NCBI GenBank assembly: GCA_020851415.1
Contig: JADZCU010000032.1
Location: forward strand, 1-38,378
Origin: Candidatus Peregrinibacteria bacterium
GTDB taxonomy: Bacteria > Patescibacteriota > Gracilibacteria > UBA1369
Direction of reading: 5' to 3'
Length of the DNA: 38,378 nucleotides
The notes below the pieces were generated by a model. The model did not search any database, had not been told where the DNA came from, and was given only the letters and a program-made list of their open reading frames with translations. Of this stretch, positions 24,364 through 33,309 are shown piece after piece. The translations under genes and the position numbers were made by a program. How positions within the stretch are numbered: position 1 is the stretch's first letter; every line of letters starts with the position of its first letter.

Positions 24364-24436
24364 GAATTGACTTACATTCATCTGTCGCGGCGCCCTCAGA
24401 TGATCAAACAAAAATATTTCATAACTCTTTTAAGCG

Positions 24437-26503
24437 ATGAGCGAAGAGAATAACGCTGATAAAAAGCGTGAATCGAAGCTTGATCTATGGATCAGGCAAA
24501 CACTCCTTTCCGGAGGACAAAAACCGGAAACCAAAATTGTGCACCAGCCAAACCCGGCTCAGGCACAAACATCCGGTCATACAAATGGCCAGAAAACACC
24601 AGGTCACCCTGGACAACATCCCAAAGCCCCGCACAAACAGGGACACAAGGGTGGCTATCAACATCATGCCGGCAACCAGGCACGACCGGCTCAACCTCAC
24701 AGCGGAAATCAACCGGCCAAGTTGAATTTGCCAAAATCACAAAACGAAAAACGTGGTTTCTTTTTCAATAGAAATAAACCAAAACAGCAAACCCAAGGTG
24801 GTCGCACCAACTGGCAGGGCAAACTCCGCATCATTCCACTCGGTGGACTCGATGAAGTGGGAAAAAACTGCATGGTGCTTGAGTATTTCCCCGTAAATAA
24901 AAACGCTAAATCAGAAATCATTTTAATAGATTTAGGTTTTCAATTCCCCGAAGAAGACATGTTGGGCGTGGATTATGTAATCCCGGACACTGCGTATCTT
25001 CAAGATAAACTTGATCGCATCCGTGGAATAATTTTCACTCACGGTCACTTGGATCACATTGGTGCCGTTCCGTATTTAATGCCAAAACTCAACTTCCCTC
25101 CGCTCTATGGAACCCGTCTCACCATGGGTCTCATTGAAAAACGTTTGGAAGAGTTTGGTATTCTGAAACAAACCCCGGTTCACAATATTACTGCAGACGA
25201 CACCATCAAGCTTGGGGTGTTCGATATTAGTTTCTTCAGGGTAAATCACAGCATCCCCGACGCAGTCGGAGTAGTTGTAAAAACACCTGCCGGAAACATC
25301 GTGCATACGGGAGATTTTAAATTCGATTTCACACCTTCAGGTTCACAACAACCTGCGGATTTTGCCCGAATCTCAAGTCTGTCACAACAGGACATTGGCG
25401 CGCTGTTTATTGACTCAACCAATGCTCTGAAACCGGGATACACCATTTCAGAAAAAAAAGTTGGTGAATCACTCGGGCAAATCATAAAAAATAACGACGG
25501 CCGAATACTCATTGCCTCCTTTTCATCACAAATCGGACGCATACAGTCAATTATCGACTACGCAAAAAAATATAACAGAACCATTTTCTTAAGTGGCCGC
25601 AGTTTGATTGATAACATAGCCATGGCGCAAAAGCTTGGGTATCTCAACGTCCCAAACGGCCTTATCCATGACATCCGCAAAGTAAAAAGTATCCCTCAGG
25701 AAAATGCTTTGATCCTCACAACCGGAAGTCAGGGCGAAGACGTTTCGGCTCTTACCCGCATGGCATCTGAAGAACATCCCGCAGTGAAAATTAAAAAAGG
25801 AGATTTGGTCGTACTTTCTTCATCACCAATTCCAGGCAACGAACGTGCTGTGACTAAAGTAACAAACAACCTGTGCCGCCTTGGCGCCCGTATTATCAAC
25901 AACCAAATCATGGATGTTCACACATCCGGCCATGCCCAACAGGAAGACCTGAAGCTCATGATGATGTTGGTAAAATCAAAATGCGTGGTACCGGTGCACG
26001 GAGAATACTACATGCGCTATGGCAACAAAGAAGTAGCCATGAGCATCGGATACCAGGAGAGCGGAACCTTAATAGTTGAAAACGGCGATGTCATGGATAT
26101 GGAAAACAATCTTATTCGTGCCACCAAAGAAAAAGTGGAATGCAATTACGTAATGGTAGACGGCTTGGGCGTAGGCGATGTGGGAGCGCAGGTAATCATG
26201 GATCGACAAACATTAGCCGAAAATGGCGTGCTCATTATCATGGTTCCAACCGACGAAAAAACTAAAAAACTGAAAGGTGAAGTGGATGTTATATCCCGTG
26301 GATTCATTTTTATGAAACAGTCAGAGGAACTGATTAAAGCCATTGCGGAGCTTGCTGGTGAGTCATACAAAAAAATTATTGAAAAACGACAGGATCCCAA
26401 ACGTGCCGAAGTCAAAAAATATCTGCGTGAAACTATCGATAAATTTGTTCACCAGAAGATTGAACGACACCCTTTGATCATTCCAATTATCGTAGAGAAA
26501 TAA
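24437..26503 (+). CDS. rnj: ribonuclease J with long disordered N-terminal extension
   Basis: A 688-residue metallo-beta-lactamase/beta-CASP ribonuclease. THGHLDHIGAVPYLM holds the HxHxDH zinc motif (about 201-206). VNHSIPDAVGV, HTGDFKFD, the beta-CASP segment and VHTSGHAQQEDL (motif with conserved His) follow, then PVHGEYYMRYGNKEVA and a C-terminal domain. RNase J has 5'-3' exo- and endonuclease activity and matures or decays mRNA and rRNA. The usual length is about 555 residues. The extra 130 or so at the N-terminus are Gln/His/Gly/Pro-rich low complexity (HPGQHPKAPHKQGHKGGYQ) ending in a basic segment, probably an RNA-binding or condensate-forming tail. It is single-gene, with its own promoter and a downstream terminator. 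Confidence 0.95.
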   Translation: MSEENNADKKRESKLDLWIRQTLLSGGQKPETKIVHQPNPAQAQTSGHTNGQKTPGHPGQHPKAPHKQGHKGGYQHHAGNQARPAQPHSGNQPAKLNLPKSQNEKRGFFFNRNKPKQQTQGGRTNWQGKLRIIPLGGLDEVGKNCMVLEYFPVNKNAKSEIILIDLGFQFPEEDMLGVDYVIPDTAYLQDKLDRIRGIIFTHGHLDHIGAVPYLMPKLNFPPLYGTRLTMGLIEKRLEEFGILKQTPVHNITADDTIKLGVFDISFFRVNHSIPDAVGVVVKTPAGNIVHTGDFKFDFTPSGSQQPADFARISSLSQQDIGALFIDSTNALKPGYTISEKKVGESLGQIIKNNDGRILIASFSSQIGRIQSIIDYAKKYNRTIFLSGRSLIDNIAMAQKLGYLNVPNGLIHDIRKVKSIPQENALILTTGSQGEDVSALTRMASEEHPAVKIKKGDLVVLSSSPIPGNERAVTKVTNNLCRLGARIINNQIMDVHTSGHAQQEDLKLMMMLVKSKCVVPVHGEYYMRYGNKEVAMSIGYQESGTLIVENGDVMDMENNLIRATKEKVECNYVMVDGLGVGDVGAQVIMDRQTLAENGVLIIMVPTDEKTKKLKGEVDVISRGFIFMKQSEELIKAIAELAGESYKKIIEKRQDPKRAEVKKYLRETIDKFVHQKIERHPLIIPIIVEK

Positions 26504-26566
26504 GACAAATCCGTCAGTCATGAATAGCAGTCAAAAGCTTTGACTACCCAAAATCATCAAAGTACA

Positions 26567-26597
26567 AAAAAGCCCTCCACTCCACGGAAGGCTTTTT
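26567..26597 (+). terminator. intrinsic terminator after RNase J
   Basis: AAAAAGCCCTCC (26567-26578), a loop, then GGAAGGCTTTTT (26586-26597), with one mismatch. A tracts and T tracts on both sides mean it can work in either direction. Confidence 0.85.
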
Positions 26598-26679
26598 GCA
26601 TACACACTATCTGTAATAATCGCTTCACTTCTGCATTTACCTAAAGCTACGAACAAGGCAAAAATCCCCCGCCGCAGTA

Positions 26680-26708
26680 TTGACAGAATAAATGATTTAT
26701 GCTAGAGT
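26680..26708 (+). promoter_or_regulatory. promoter of the FHA-domain giant gene
   Basis: TTGACA (26680-26685), 17 bases, TAGAGT (26703-26708) with TGC directly upstream. It is 30 bases before the ATG. Confidence 0.6.
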
Positions 26709-26738
26709 GCGGCCTTCGAAAACTTTTGATCGATCTTT

Positions 26739-29700
26739 ATGTCTGAAAAAATATCAGATCCCAAATTAGCAGCAGTGGCCGAGTTAGAGGGCAAAACCCC
26801 TACTCAACCACCCGTGAGTCCGCGTACGGGACGTACGCACGACGACATCGATAAATTGCCGGATGTTCATTCCGCAGTTACCAGTGATATTTATAGAAAA
26901 TTAGAAGCTCTACAGGAAGCTTTCTTCCCTGTTGACCAAACAAAGCGCTTTGCTCAGATAAAACCAGAGGGTTTGACCGATGATAAATTCCTTGCAGAAG
27001 TTGAAAATAACCCTTTTCACACGCAGTTAATTTACGAACTGCTTCGCAGAATGAGAAAAGGAATTATTCCGGTAGGAGAAGCCGCAAGGTACTACACGGA
27101 ATCTAAAAAGCACAAAAGAAACCTGGTAGATAACGTTATAGCCAGAATAGATGCCGGCGTCATAACCTTTGAAAAATTACCCAACGGAAAACTGGAATCT
27201 TTGCAGTTACGTGAATTTTTAAAATCACTTTTTGATACAGATTTCATAACTCCTGAAGACGTACTCGAATACAACCATAATCCGGAATTGGATATTTTCA
27301 TAAAACAATATCTGGATGAAATAAATCTACCGGCAGTAAAACCGGGTCAAAAAGCTTTCCCGACACCAATCCTTGCCCCAGCAGTACTTGCTGCGCCTGA
27401 TCCAAATTTCAGGGTTCCAGGTCCAAAGCGCGCTGCACGAAAACCGACCATACCCACAATGGCAGTACCGCCACCAGCCATAGGATCAGCTCCCGGTGCG
27501 CCAAGCAGTGTCATTGCCCCGCCACCACCTTCAGCGCAAACCGACCCATCAAGAAAATTCTCCTCAACTCTTATGTTGGGATCAGTAGATCCGGCAGAAG
27601 CACCTCCAGCCAGTCAGGCCGCACTCACCGTGCGTGAAGGTGCCGGCAGAACTTCACCAAAAGACACGCGCGCCGCAATGGCAACTATCGCTGATAGTGC
27701 AGCTACGGCGGAAGCATTAGGACGTGACCAGACCAAAGATGATATCCAAATCATTGCAACTCCTCCGGAAATTCAGGCGGCAATAGTTCCGCCACCAGCT
27801 CCGGTTGGTGTAGCAAAATCCAGCTCCGACCAAACTGTAAGACACCTCCCGCCACCGGTGCCAACCGACGATGAAAGTATTGATCAGGTTGATGAAAACT
27901 TATATCAAGCCATGCACGCAGTTACCATTATTGGTAACCCGGATGATCTAACATCAACAATAGATGTCCCATTACTCCTGCAAGATGGTGAGTTCACAAT
28001 CGGAACAAATCCAAGAAACGATATCGTAGTTCAAAACCCACCCGGCAGCGAAAGCGTTGCTGAATTTCACGGAGTAATAAAAATCAGCGGAGACAAAATC
28101 ATGGCAAAAGGCCTAAAAGGGCCCATGAAGGTAGCTCAAAAACCCGATCGAAGAGGGCTCATTATGCACAGTTATGTCCCGGTTGAAGCTGGCGAACCGA
28201 TTATGATCGGACGGGTAAATCAGGGAAAAGTTGATCAGTATGTCGTAGTGAATGTGAAACTCGATCAGGTATTTTTGAACGAAGAAATTAAAACTCAACT
28301 CAGTGAACGCTGCAAAAATTTATTGCGATGTGCCGGTCAAAAAATCGTTGAAGCACTTCAGGAAGCGGATCTGGACAAACCTGATCTCGCAGACAAAAAT
28401 AGCGACGAAGCCAAAGCGCTGACAAAAAAAGCTTCCGAAGCTTTCCAGGCTTTAACAATGCGATTACCAGGTGAAGTAAAAGATAAAGATTTCAACACCT
28501 GGAGAAACATCGCCTTATCAGAAGCGCAATTACTATTATCAAAACGCCTCACAACTCTCATCATTCATTATGGCGAGGAATTGGCAAAATCCATGCAACG
28601 CAGAGTTCAAGATGCCTTTGATAGCGGCACGGAAATTGCCTCAATTGAAATAGAGACAGCTCCACCAAAATTCTTTACAGACTATTTCAATTTCGCCCGC
28701 TCACACGGAATTCATCTCAGCAAAGAAAACTACAACCAAGAACTGGATCGTGCAAAATCAGAAGCACGAAGATATTTGGCCGAAAAGAAAAAAGTCGAAG
28801 CCGATATGAAAGAAGCAGATAAAAGAAAAGCTGAACTTGAAGATGAATTAAAAAATCGCCCTCAGCGTGAACACCAAAGGGCGCTCGAACATTTCAACAA
28901 ACAATATGCGGGTGTACATTATCGTGAACACGGTGACGGCAAAGAGTTACTCACCATGGAGACAAAATTCGCCCACGTAGGTCCGGTAATAGTTGTATGC
29001 GACAGTACGGGAGCCATAGTTGAAAATGGCTTAAGACCACTCCTTATTGACCATCAAACCATTGGAACTCATGACATCAATACCATTGAGCTCCCGCCAG
29101 ATCACGATCCAAAACGTGGCGCAAAACCTTTCATGGTATCAATCGAATTCGATGAAAAACTTGGTGAATATCGCATGACCTGGATCGACGGCGCCGTAGC
29201 GTTCATCACGAAAGAAATTCCAATGTCACCGGTTTTCACTCTGGAAAACGGCAAGCCGGTTTGTGTGGGAAAGTATTTGGTAAAAATTGAACAAAATCAT
29301 GCTTTCACTGCCGGAAGCATTACTGCTGAATATGCAAACCCGCAGGTGGAAGAACTTACCGAAATTATCTTTGACCATGCAATTACAACTCTAGAGCAAA
29401 CCGCCACAACATACGACGAATTAAAAACGCTCGCGACTACTGGTCATGTAAACATGACAGCACTGAAATCACACCTCACCATAAGAATAACAGAACTATG
29501 GAATCGTTTGGCCGCTTGGAATCCGGATCTCAATATACAAAAAACCGTAGATCCAGACGCCGCTCCGGTAACGCCCGGGAAAGATCATCAGTCGATTTTA
29601 GCCGATGCTCAAGCCCTTGGAACACTCCACTTACTCTTGGCAGATAGAGGTAGCTTCATACCAAAGGTAGAAGGTATTACACAGGCTGCCGTAGTCGATG

Positions 29701-31184
29701 AAGCAAAAAGACGACTTGATGCCTACGTAAAATTTGATGCCAAAGCAAAAGAGGCAGGCCCAAAATTCAAAAAAATCATGGGTCTGTTCAGTATGGGTAA
29801 AGCTCGCATAGCTCAACAAGAAAGCCAAAAAGCGGAAGCCAGTCTCCGCGCCGATGTCGGTGTACTGGAGATAGCGCGTTTCCTGGATATGGGCATTTTC
29901 AAACAGGAAATTGTAAATAGCCATCCGGGAATCAGTGAAGAATATTGTGATCGCATCAACGAAGTTCACCGCATCCGCCAATTCATAGATGAAATCCGCA
30001 AAGGAGGAAAAGAGGTAGAACACCTGGAAGACGCCATGAAACTCTGCGGTGCAAAAACCATGGAAGAAATTTTTGGCCAGGACGAAATAGCTGCGTTCAA
30101 CGTAAACATTGAAGTAAACGTAACCGCAAAAACTCCGGTCATCCAATACCTCAAAAAACTCTGTGTTTTCCTTGGAAGAAAACACCTGCGTCTCCTTGGA
30201 AACGTAGACAATCAAAAGAGCATCACAACCATAGAAAAACTGCTCGAAATAAAAGCAGTAACCTACGACGACTTAATCATCCCGCCATACCTGCTTGGCA
30301 GTGAAGTACAAAGCAAAATTGAAGAGGCAAAATACATTGCCCAAATGAATAAAGAAACTGAAAAGGAACAGGCAATAATCCGTACAAAAAAAGCTGAAGC
30401 ATTTCAGCAGCAAGTAGCACTCAAAATTAAATATCGCCAGGGACTGGTAGATAAGTTCGCACATGTCGTAGACACCGTGGGCCGTGCACAACAGGAAGTA
30501 AGACTCGACATATTACTCGAAGTCGCAGACATCATCCGCGACCCGCAAGTAGAAGAAGAAATGGATGGCGACGGAATCTCCATGGAAATGATTCGTTATG
30601 CAAAAGACTTGCCGACAGAACATTCCAAATTCAAAAACCGTGCCGTAGCAATAGTAGCCGATAGAAAACAGGTCGGCTGGCACACGGTAAAAGCTGATTT
30701 CAGCACCACAGCAATAAAATCAGCACGAGTTGCGGCAGAAAAAATCATGGCCGCAGACCCCGACGCAGATTACCAATTAGACCTGCTTCAGGAAGCAATA
30801 CAGAAAGGTATCGTAAGCCCAACAGACATTGGCTATACCGCAGACCAGCTCGCTCAAAAAGTAAATCAAGACACGCTCAAGCGAAAAGAAAAAACTTTCC
30901 GCATGAAGTACAAATCTTTCTTCGATCAACATCAGGGACTCAGTGCCGACAACTTGGAATACCTTGATCAAGTAGATTTAGACAGCATCAACGACCCGGT
31001 TGAAGCAAACGCATTATTGGAAATAATCGAGACAATCAGTTACATCCGCATGGAAAGCATTCTCGAAAACATCAAGAGTGGAAACGACCCCGAATACATG
31101 AAAATAGTAGGAAACGAACTGATCGAAAAAGGATACCGTGCACAGTTACACTTCAAACCGGAACGATTAGCTCTTTTACAATAA
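26739..31184 (+). CDS. 1481-residue protein with two FHA-like domains
   Basis: I do not recognise this protein as a whole. Residues 1-200 are helical. Residues 200-395 are a Pro/Ala/Ser-rich disordered region (PPPAIGSAPGAPSS, APPPPSAQTDPSRKFSS). Residues about 400-510 look like an FHA domain: FTIGTNPRNDIVV with the Gly and Asn-Asp pattern, then AEFHGVIKISGD with the HG strand. Residues about 740-865 repeat a similar arrangement (HQTIGTHDINTIELPPDHDP, SIEFDEKLGEYRMTWIDGAV), a second and more divergent FHA-like domain. The remainder is long, charged and helical with few breaks. There is no signal peptide or membrane span. FHA domains read phosphothreonine, so a scaffold role in Ser/Thr-kinase signalling is possible; no kinase is in this window. 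It ends in a structured RNA element. Confidence 0.75.
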   Translation: MSEKISDPKLAAVAELEGKTPTQPPVSPRTGRTHDDIDKLPDVHSAVTSDIYRKLEALQEAFFPVDQTKRFAQIKPEGLTDDKFLAEVENNPFHTQLIYELLRRMRKGIIPVGEAARYYTESKKHKRNLVDNVIARIDAGVITFEKLPNGKLESLQLREFLKSLFDTDFITPEDVLEYNHNPELDIFIKQYLDEINLPAVKPGQKAFPTPILAPAVLAAPDPNFRVPGPKRAARKPTIPTMAVPPPAIGSAPGAPSSVIAPPPPSAQTDPSRKFSSTLMLGSVDPAEAPPASQAALTVREGAGRTSPKDTRAAMATIADSAATAEALGRDQTKDDIQIIATPPEIQAAIVPPPAPVGVAKSSSDQTVRHLPPPVPTDDESIDQVDENLYQAMHAVTIIGNPDDLTSTIDVPLLLQDGEFTIGTNPRNDIVVQNPPGSESVAEFHGVIKISGDKIMAKGLKGPMKVAQKPDRRGLIMHSYVPVEAGEPIMIGRVNQGKVDQYVVVNVKLDQVFLNEEIKTQLSERCKNLLRCAGQKIVEALQEADLDKPDLADKNSDEAKALTKKASEAFQALTMRLPGEVKDKDFNTWRNIALSEAQLLLSKRLTTLIIHYGEELAKSMQRRVQDAFDSGTEIASIEIETAPPKFFTDYFNFARSHGIHLSKENYNQELDRAKSEARRYLAEKKKVEADMKEADKRKAELEDELKNRPQREHQRALEHFNKQYAGVHYREHGDGKELLTMETKFAHVGPVIVVCDSTGAIVENGLRPLLIDHQTIGTHDINTIELPPDHDPKRGAKPFMVSIEFDEKLGEYRMTWIDGAVAFITKEIPMSPVFTLENGKPVCVGKYLVKIEQNHAFTAGSITAEYANPQVEELTEIIFDHAITTLEQTATTYDELKTLATTGHVNMTALKSHLTIRITELWNRLAAWNPDLNIQKTVDPDAAPVTPGKDHQSILADAQALGTLHLLLADRGSFIPKVEGITQAAVVDEAKRRLDAYVKFDAKAKEAGPKFKKIMGLFSMGKARIAQQESQKAEASLRADVGVLEIARFLDMGIFKQEIVNSHPGISEEYCDRINEVHRIRQFIDEIRKGGKEVEHLEDAMKLCGAKTMEEIFGQDEIAAFNVNIEVNVTAKTPVIQYLKKLCVFLGRKHLRLLGNVDNQKSITTIEKLLEIKAVTYDDLIIPPYLLGSEVQSKIEEAKYIAQMNKETEKEQAIIRTKKAEAFQQQVALKIKYRQGLVDKFAHVVDTVGRAQQEVRLDILLEVADIIRDPQVEEEMDGDGISMEMIRYAKDLPTEHSKFKNRAVAIVADRKQVGWHTVKADFSTTAIKSARVAAEKIMAADPDADYQLDLLQEAIQKGIVSPTDIGYTADQLAQKVNQDTLKRKEKTFRMKYKSFFDQHQGLSADNLEYLDQVDLDSINDPVEANALLEIIETISYIRMESILENIKSGNDPEYMKIVGNELIEKGYRAQLHFKPERLALLQ

Positions 31185-31189
31185 GCTTA

Positions 31190-31254
31190 TAAGCCGAGCC
31201 TGGGACCGCATGACGAAAAATAAAAAGTTCGTCGTTCGATCCTAGGCTCGCTTA
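31190..31254 (+). other. long composite hairpin after the FHA gene
   Basis: The left arm at 31190-31205 (TAAGCCGAGCCTGGGA) pairs with 31240-31254 (TCCTAGGCTCGCTTA), with one bulge and one G-U pair. An inner stem GACGAA/TTCGTC lies at 31212-31217 and 31228-31233. No T tract follows, so it is not a textbook terminator. It could be a processing or protective structure. Its 3' arm is also part of the inverted repeat that flanks the GC-rich gene. Confidence 0.55.
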
Positions 31255-31261
31255 TCTCGAC
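31249..31261 (+). repeat. left arm of inverted repeat bounding the GC-rich cassette
   Basis: CGCTTATCTCGAC is the exact reverse complement of 32707-32719. With the preceding GGCT the match extends to 17 bases with one mismatch. The composition changes from AT-leaning to strongly GC-rich just inside this arm. Confidence 0.6.
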
Positions 31262-31422
31262 AATCAAAAGTCGTTACAAAGTTGAGCCGAGTTGCACCAT
31301 GAGGGTGTAGCGATAGATTCACCTGTCAGTTTTTGGAGACCAAGGCCACGTGGCCGCGCAATCATTGTGTCGGCCCCGCAAGGCCAGTCGTCTCGGGTCT
31401 ACCCGACCCACGTTTTCCCATC

Positions 31423-31454
31423 GGGCTTCGCCGCCCTTCACCGGGCGAAAGCCC
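31423..31454 (+). promoter_or_regulatory. strong hairpin just before the GC-rich start codon
   Basis: GGGCTTCGCC (31423-31432) pairs with GGCGAAAGCCC (31444-31454) with one bulged A. It ends 13 bases before the ATG at 31468 and could limit ribosome access. The region 31262-31467 holds several further GC-rich palindromes, such as GGCCACGTGGCC near 31345, but no clear native-type promoter. Confidence 0.45.
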
Positions 31455-31467
31455 AGAATCGAGAACC

Positions 31468-32625
31468 ATGAACACGCAACCCAGCCCCGTCGTTCCTCCC
31501 GCAGCTCTTCCCACTGGACCCACCGGCACCGGCGTCCTGCCGGCCACCGCCCCTCCGCTCCCTCTGGCGCGCGAGATCGTGGTGAGGTGGCTCATCGAGG
31601 AGCTCCCCAGCATGATGTGCACGGATCCGGACAAGACGCGCATGCCCATGGACATGACCGCGGTGACGAACCTGTTCGGTCAGGACCTCGACATCATGTT
31701 CAAGAACGGGCCGCCGGACTCCACGCGCTTCACGCGCTGCTGGAAGTCCATGTCCAAGAAGCTCGAGGGCGTCGCCGGCCAGGAAGGCCTGCCCCCCATG
31801 ACCCTGGCGGATCTCCAGCGCTGGGCGGCCTCAAACCCCCCGGCTCCGGCTCCGCCTCCCCCGCCGCCCCCCGGCCAGCAAGTCGACATCGACGCGCTGC
31901 TCGGAGAGCCCCAGCCCGTATCGCTCGCCCCGCCCGACCTCAACGTTCCCGCCCCGCCGCCCGATCCGCCCCTCCCTTCCGACCCCCTCTTCTCCCTCCC
32001 GCCCCCCGATCCGCCCGCCCCTCCGCCCGCCGTGCCGCCGACGGTGTCCATGCAGATCCCCGCCGCACCTCCGATCCCCGGTGACGGAACCGTCTCGGGT
32101 CCGCCGACGGGCTTCACGCCCCCGGCGCTCAACCCCCCGACGGCTCCGATGCCGATCCATCAGGTGCCCCCGACCATGACCGCATCCACGATCGACCCCG
32201 ACAAGCGCGCCCGCCGCAAGCGGTACGCGCTCATCGCCGTCACCATCCTGGCTGCCCTCGCGCTCGTGTTCGGCATCACGGTGCTCATCGCCAAGAACAG
32301 CAACTCCATCACCACGGCGTTCAAGGAGCTGACCAAGCCCAAGCCCCAACCGGCGCCCACGGCTCAGCCCGCTCCCGTTCAGACCGCGCAGCCCGTCCCC
32401 GTCGCCCCCGCCGAGCCCCCCAAGGTGATCTCTGCGAAGTGCGACTACCTCACGGATGGTGTGCGGCTCGCCCCGTGCGAGTGGATCAAGGGCCCCGGCC
32501 CCTTCCAGTGCGACATCGGTTCGCAGGATGGGACCGGCTTCGCCAAGTGCGGTGAGTTCATCTACCGCAGCGACCCCTTGCCCACCTGGGGCGGCAAGGG
32601 AATCACCGTGGAATTCCGGCGCTGA
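31468..32625 (+). CDS. GC-rich foreign-looking membrane protein with proline-rich linker
   Basis: A 385-residue protein. The ATG at 31468 (MNTQPSPVVPP) is chosen because a longer frame begins only with TTG inside repeats. Residues 25-125 are a helical domain (REIVVRWLIEELPSMM, RFTRCWKSMSKKLEGVAG). Residues 125-240 are a Pro-rich disordered linker (PPAPAPPPPPPPGQ). One membrane segment lies at about 248-272 (ALIAVTILAALALVFGITVLI) after a basic RARRKR. The C-terminal domain of about 110 residues has four Cys (AKCDYL, APCEWI, FQCDIG, AKCGEF), probably extracytoplasmic. The codons end in G or C almost throughout, unlike every neighbouring gene. The style resembles high-GC Deltaproteobacteria/Myxococcota proteins, but no family is recognised. 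Confidence 0.7.
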   Translation: MNTQPSPVVPPAALPTGPTGTGVLPATAPPLPLAREIVVRWLIEELPSMMCTDPDKTRMPMDMTAVTNLFGQDLDIMFKNGPPDSTRFTRCWKSMSKKLEGVAGQEGLPPMTLADLQRWAASNPPAPAPPPPPPPGQQVDIDALLGEPQPVSLAPPDLNVPAPPPDPPLPSDPLFSLPPPDPPAPPPAVPPTVSMQIPAAPPIPGDGTVSGPPTGFTPPALNPPTAPMPIHQVPPTMTASTIDPDKRARRKRYALIAVTILAALALVFGITVLIAKNSNSITTAFKELTKPKPQPAPTAQPAPVQTAQPVPVAPAEPPKVISAKCDYLTDGVRLAPCEWIKGPGPFQCDIGSQDGTGFAKCGEFIYRSDPLPTWGGKGITVEFRR

Positions 32626-32680
32626 GACCTTCGGGTTTCGCAACGGATACATGGGCTCACCCGGCGAGTGAGTGTGACGG

Positions 32681-32698
32681 CCTCGTTTCACAACGAGG
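32681..32698 (+). other. perfect hairpin downstream of the GC-rich gene
   Basis: CCTCGTT (32681-32687), loop TCAC, AACGAGG (32692-32698). No T tract follows. It may be part of the 3' end of the GC-rich transcript. Confidence 0.45.
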
Positions 32699-32706
32699 AG
32701 GGTACA

Positions 32707-32719
32707 GTCGAGATAAGCG
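32707..32719 (-). repeat. right arm of inverted repeat bounding the GC-rich cassette
   Basis: GTCGAGATAAGCG is the exact reverse complement of 31249-31261. Together the arms enclose the GC-rich gene and about 190 bases of leader. Confidence 0.6.
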
Positions 32720-32798
32720 CGCCCGTGTAGAGGCGTTCTCCGGTGAGTTGGGGCCTGAAACCCGCAACAAGCCCGAGGCGCGCCCTCGACCAAAAAAC

Positions 32799-32833
32799 AA
32801 GCGCCCGACGAGTTCACACTCGCTCGGGCGCTT
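32799..32833 (+). terminator. GC-rich terminator-like hairpin
   Basis: AAGCGCCCGACGAG (32799-32812) pairs with CTCGCTCGGGCGCTT (32819-32833) with one bulge. The following TTCCCT is a weak T tract, and an A tract precedes the stem. The interval 32626-32920 holds this hairpin, the 32681 hairpin and the repeat arm, but no gene. Confidence 0.65.
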
Positions 32834-32920
32834 TCCCTATACAAAAAAACATCACAGTTCCAACAAAGCCACCATTCGTTTATAGTAAAAACACAAAAAA
32901 CTATTGCCTCACTTCACAAT

Positions 32921-33265
32921 ATGCGAAATCAAAATAATCCACCCAACGATAACTCTCCATTCGGTAAAATCCACCCGCTGGTACAGTACATCATCGGCGC
33001 AGATATACTCAGTCTTATCATGGTGGTCCTCGGGCTCTTCATACCGGTAATCAACACCATCGGAGCGTCACTCGTATGCATGGGTGGAACCATCACAACT
33101 TCGACTACCCAAAACATGCCCCCTGGAGTTATAAGTTGCGCTCAGGACGGCACAACAGAAGAAATCACATACATTGCCATGATCTTCTCATTCGTCTTTT
33201 TCAGCCTGGTTTTTGGAGCTCTCAGCAGTATCTATTACGTCGCAAACCAAAAAAAACTCCCATAA
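32921..33265 (+). CDS. small membrane protein with two transmembrane helices
   Basis: A 114-residue protein of unknown function. A hydrophilic Asn/Pro-rich N-terminus (about 20 residues) is followed by a membrane segment (IIGADILSLIMVVLGLFIPVINTIGASLVCM), a loop of about 30 residues with a second Cys (VISCAQDG), and a second membrane segment (IAMIFSFVFFSLVFGALSSIYYV) ending NQKKLP. The two Cys could form a disulphide if the loop is outside. AT-type composition returns here after the GC-rich cassette. No partner gene is close on this strand. Confidence 0.65.
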   Translation: MRNQNNPPNDNSPFGKIHPLVQYIIGADILSLIMVVLGLFIPVINTIGASLVCMGGTITTSTTQNMPPGVISCAQDGTTEEITYIAMIFSFVFFSLVFGALSSIYYVANQKKLP

Positions 33266-33309
33266 GTTTTACGGTAAAGAATCGGTTGGCTTGGGTAGTC
33301 AAATTTGTA

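Noticed and set aside
31333-31467. Upstream extension of the GC-rich protein from a TTG at 31333
   Set aside because: The region consists of palindromes and a strong hairpin, and the encoded sequence is low quality. The ATG at 31468 is the better start.
31190-32833. Insertion sequence around the GC-rich gene
   Set aside because: An inverted repeat is present, but there is no transposase-like protein and no target duplication that I can see, so only a cassette is claimed.
31831-32844. Long open frame of 337 codons on the minus strand opposite the GC-rich gene
   Set aside because: GC-rich DNA with few stop codons opens all frames. The product is Arg/Gly-rich low complexity, and the plus-strand frame has a membrane segment and a folded four-Cys domain.
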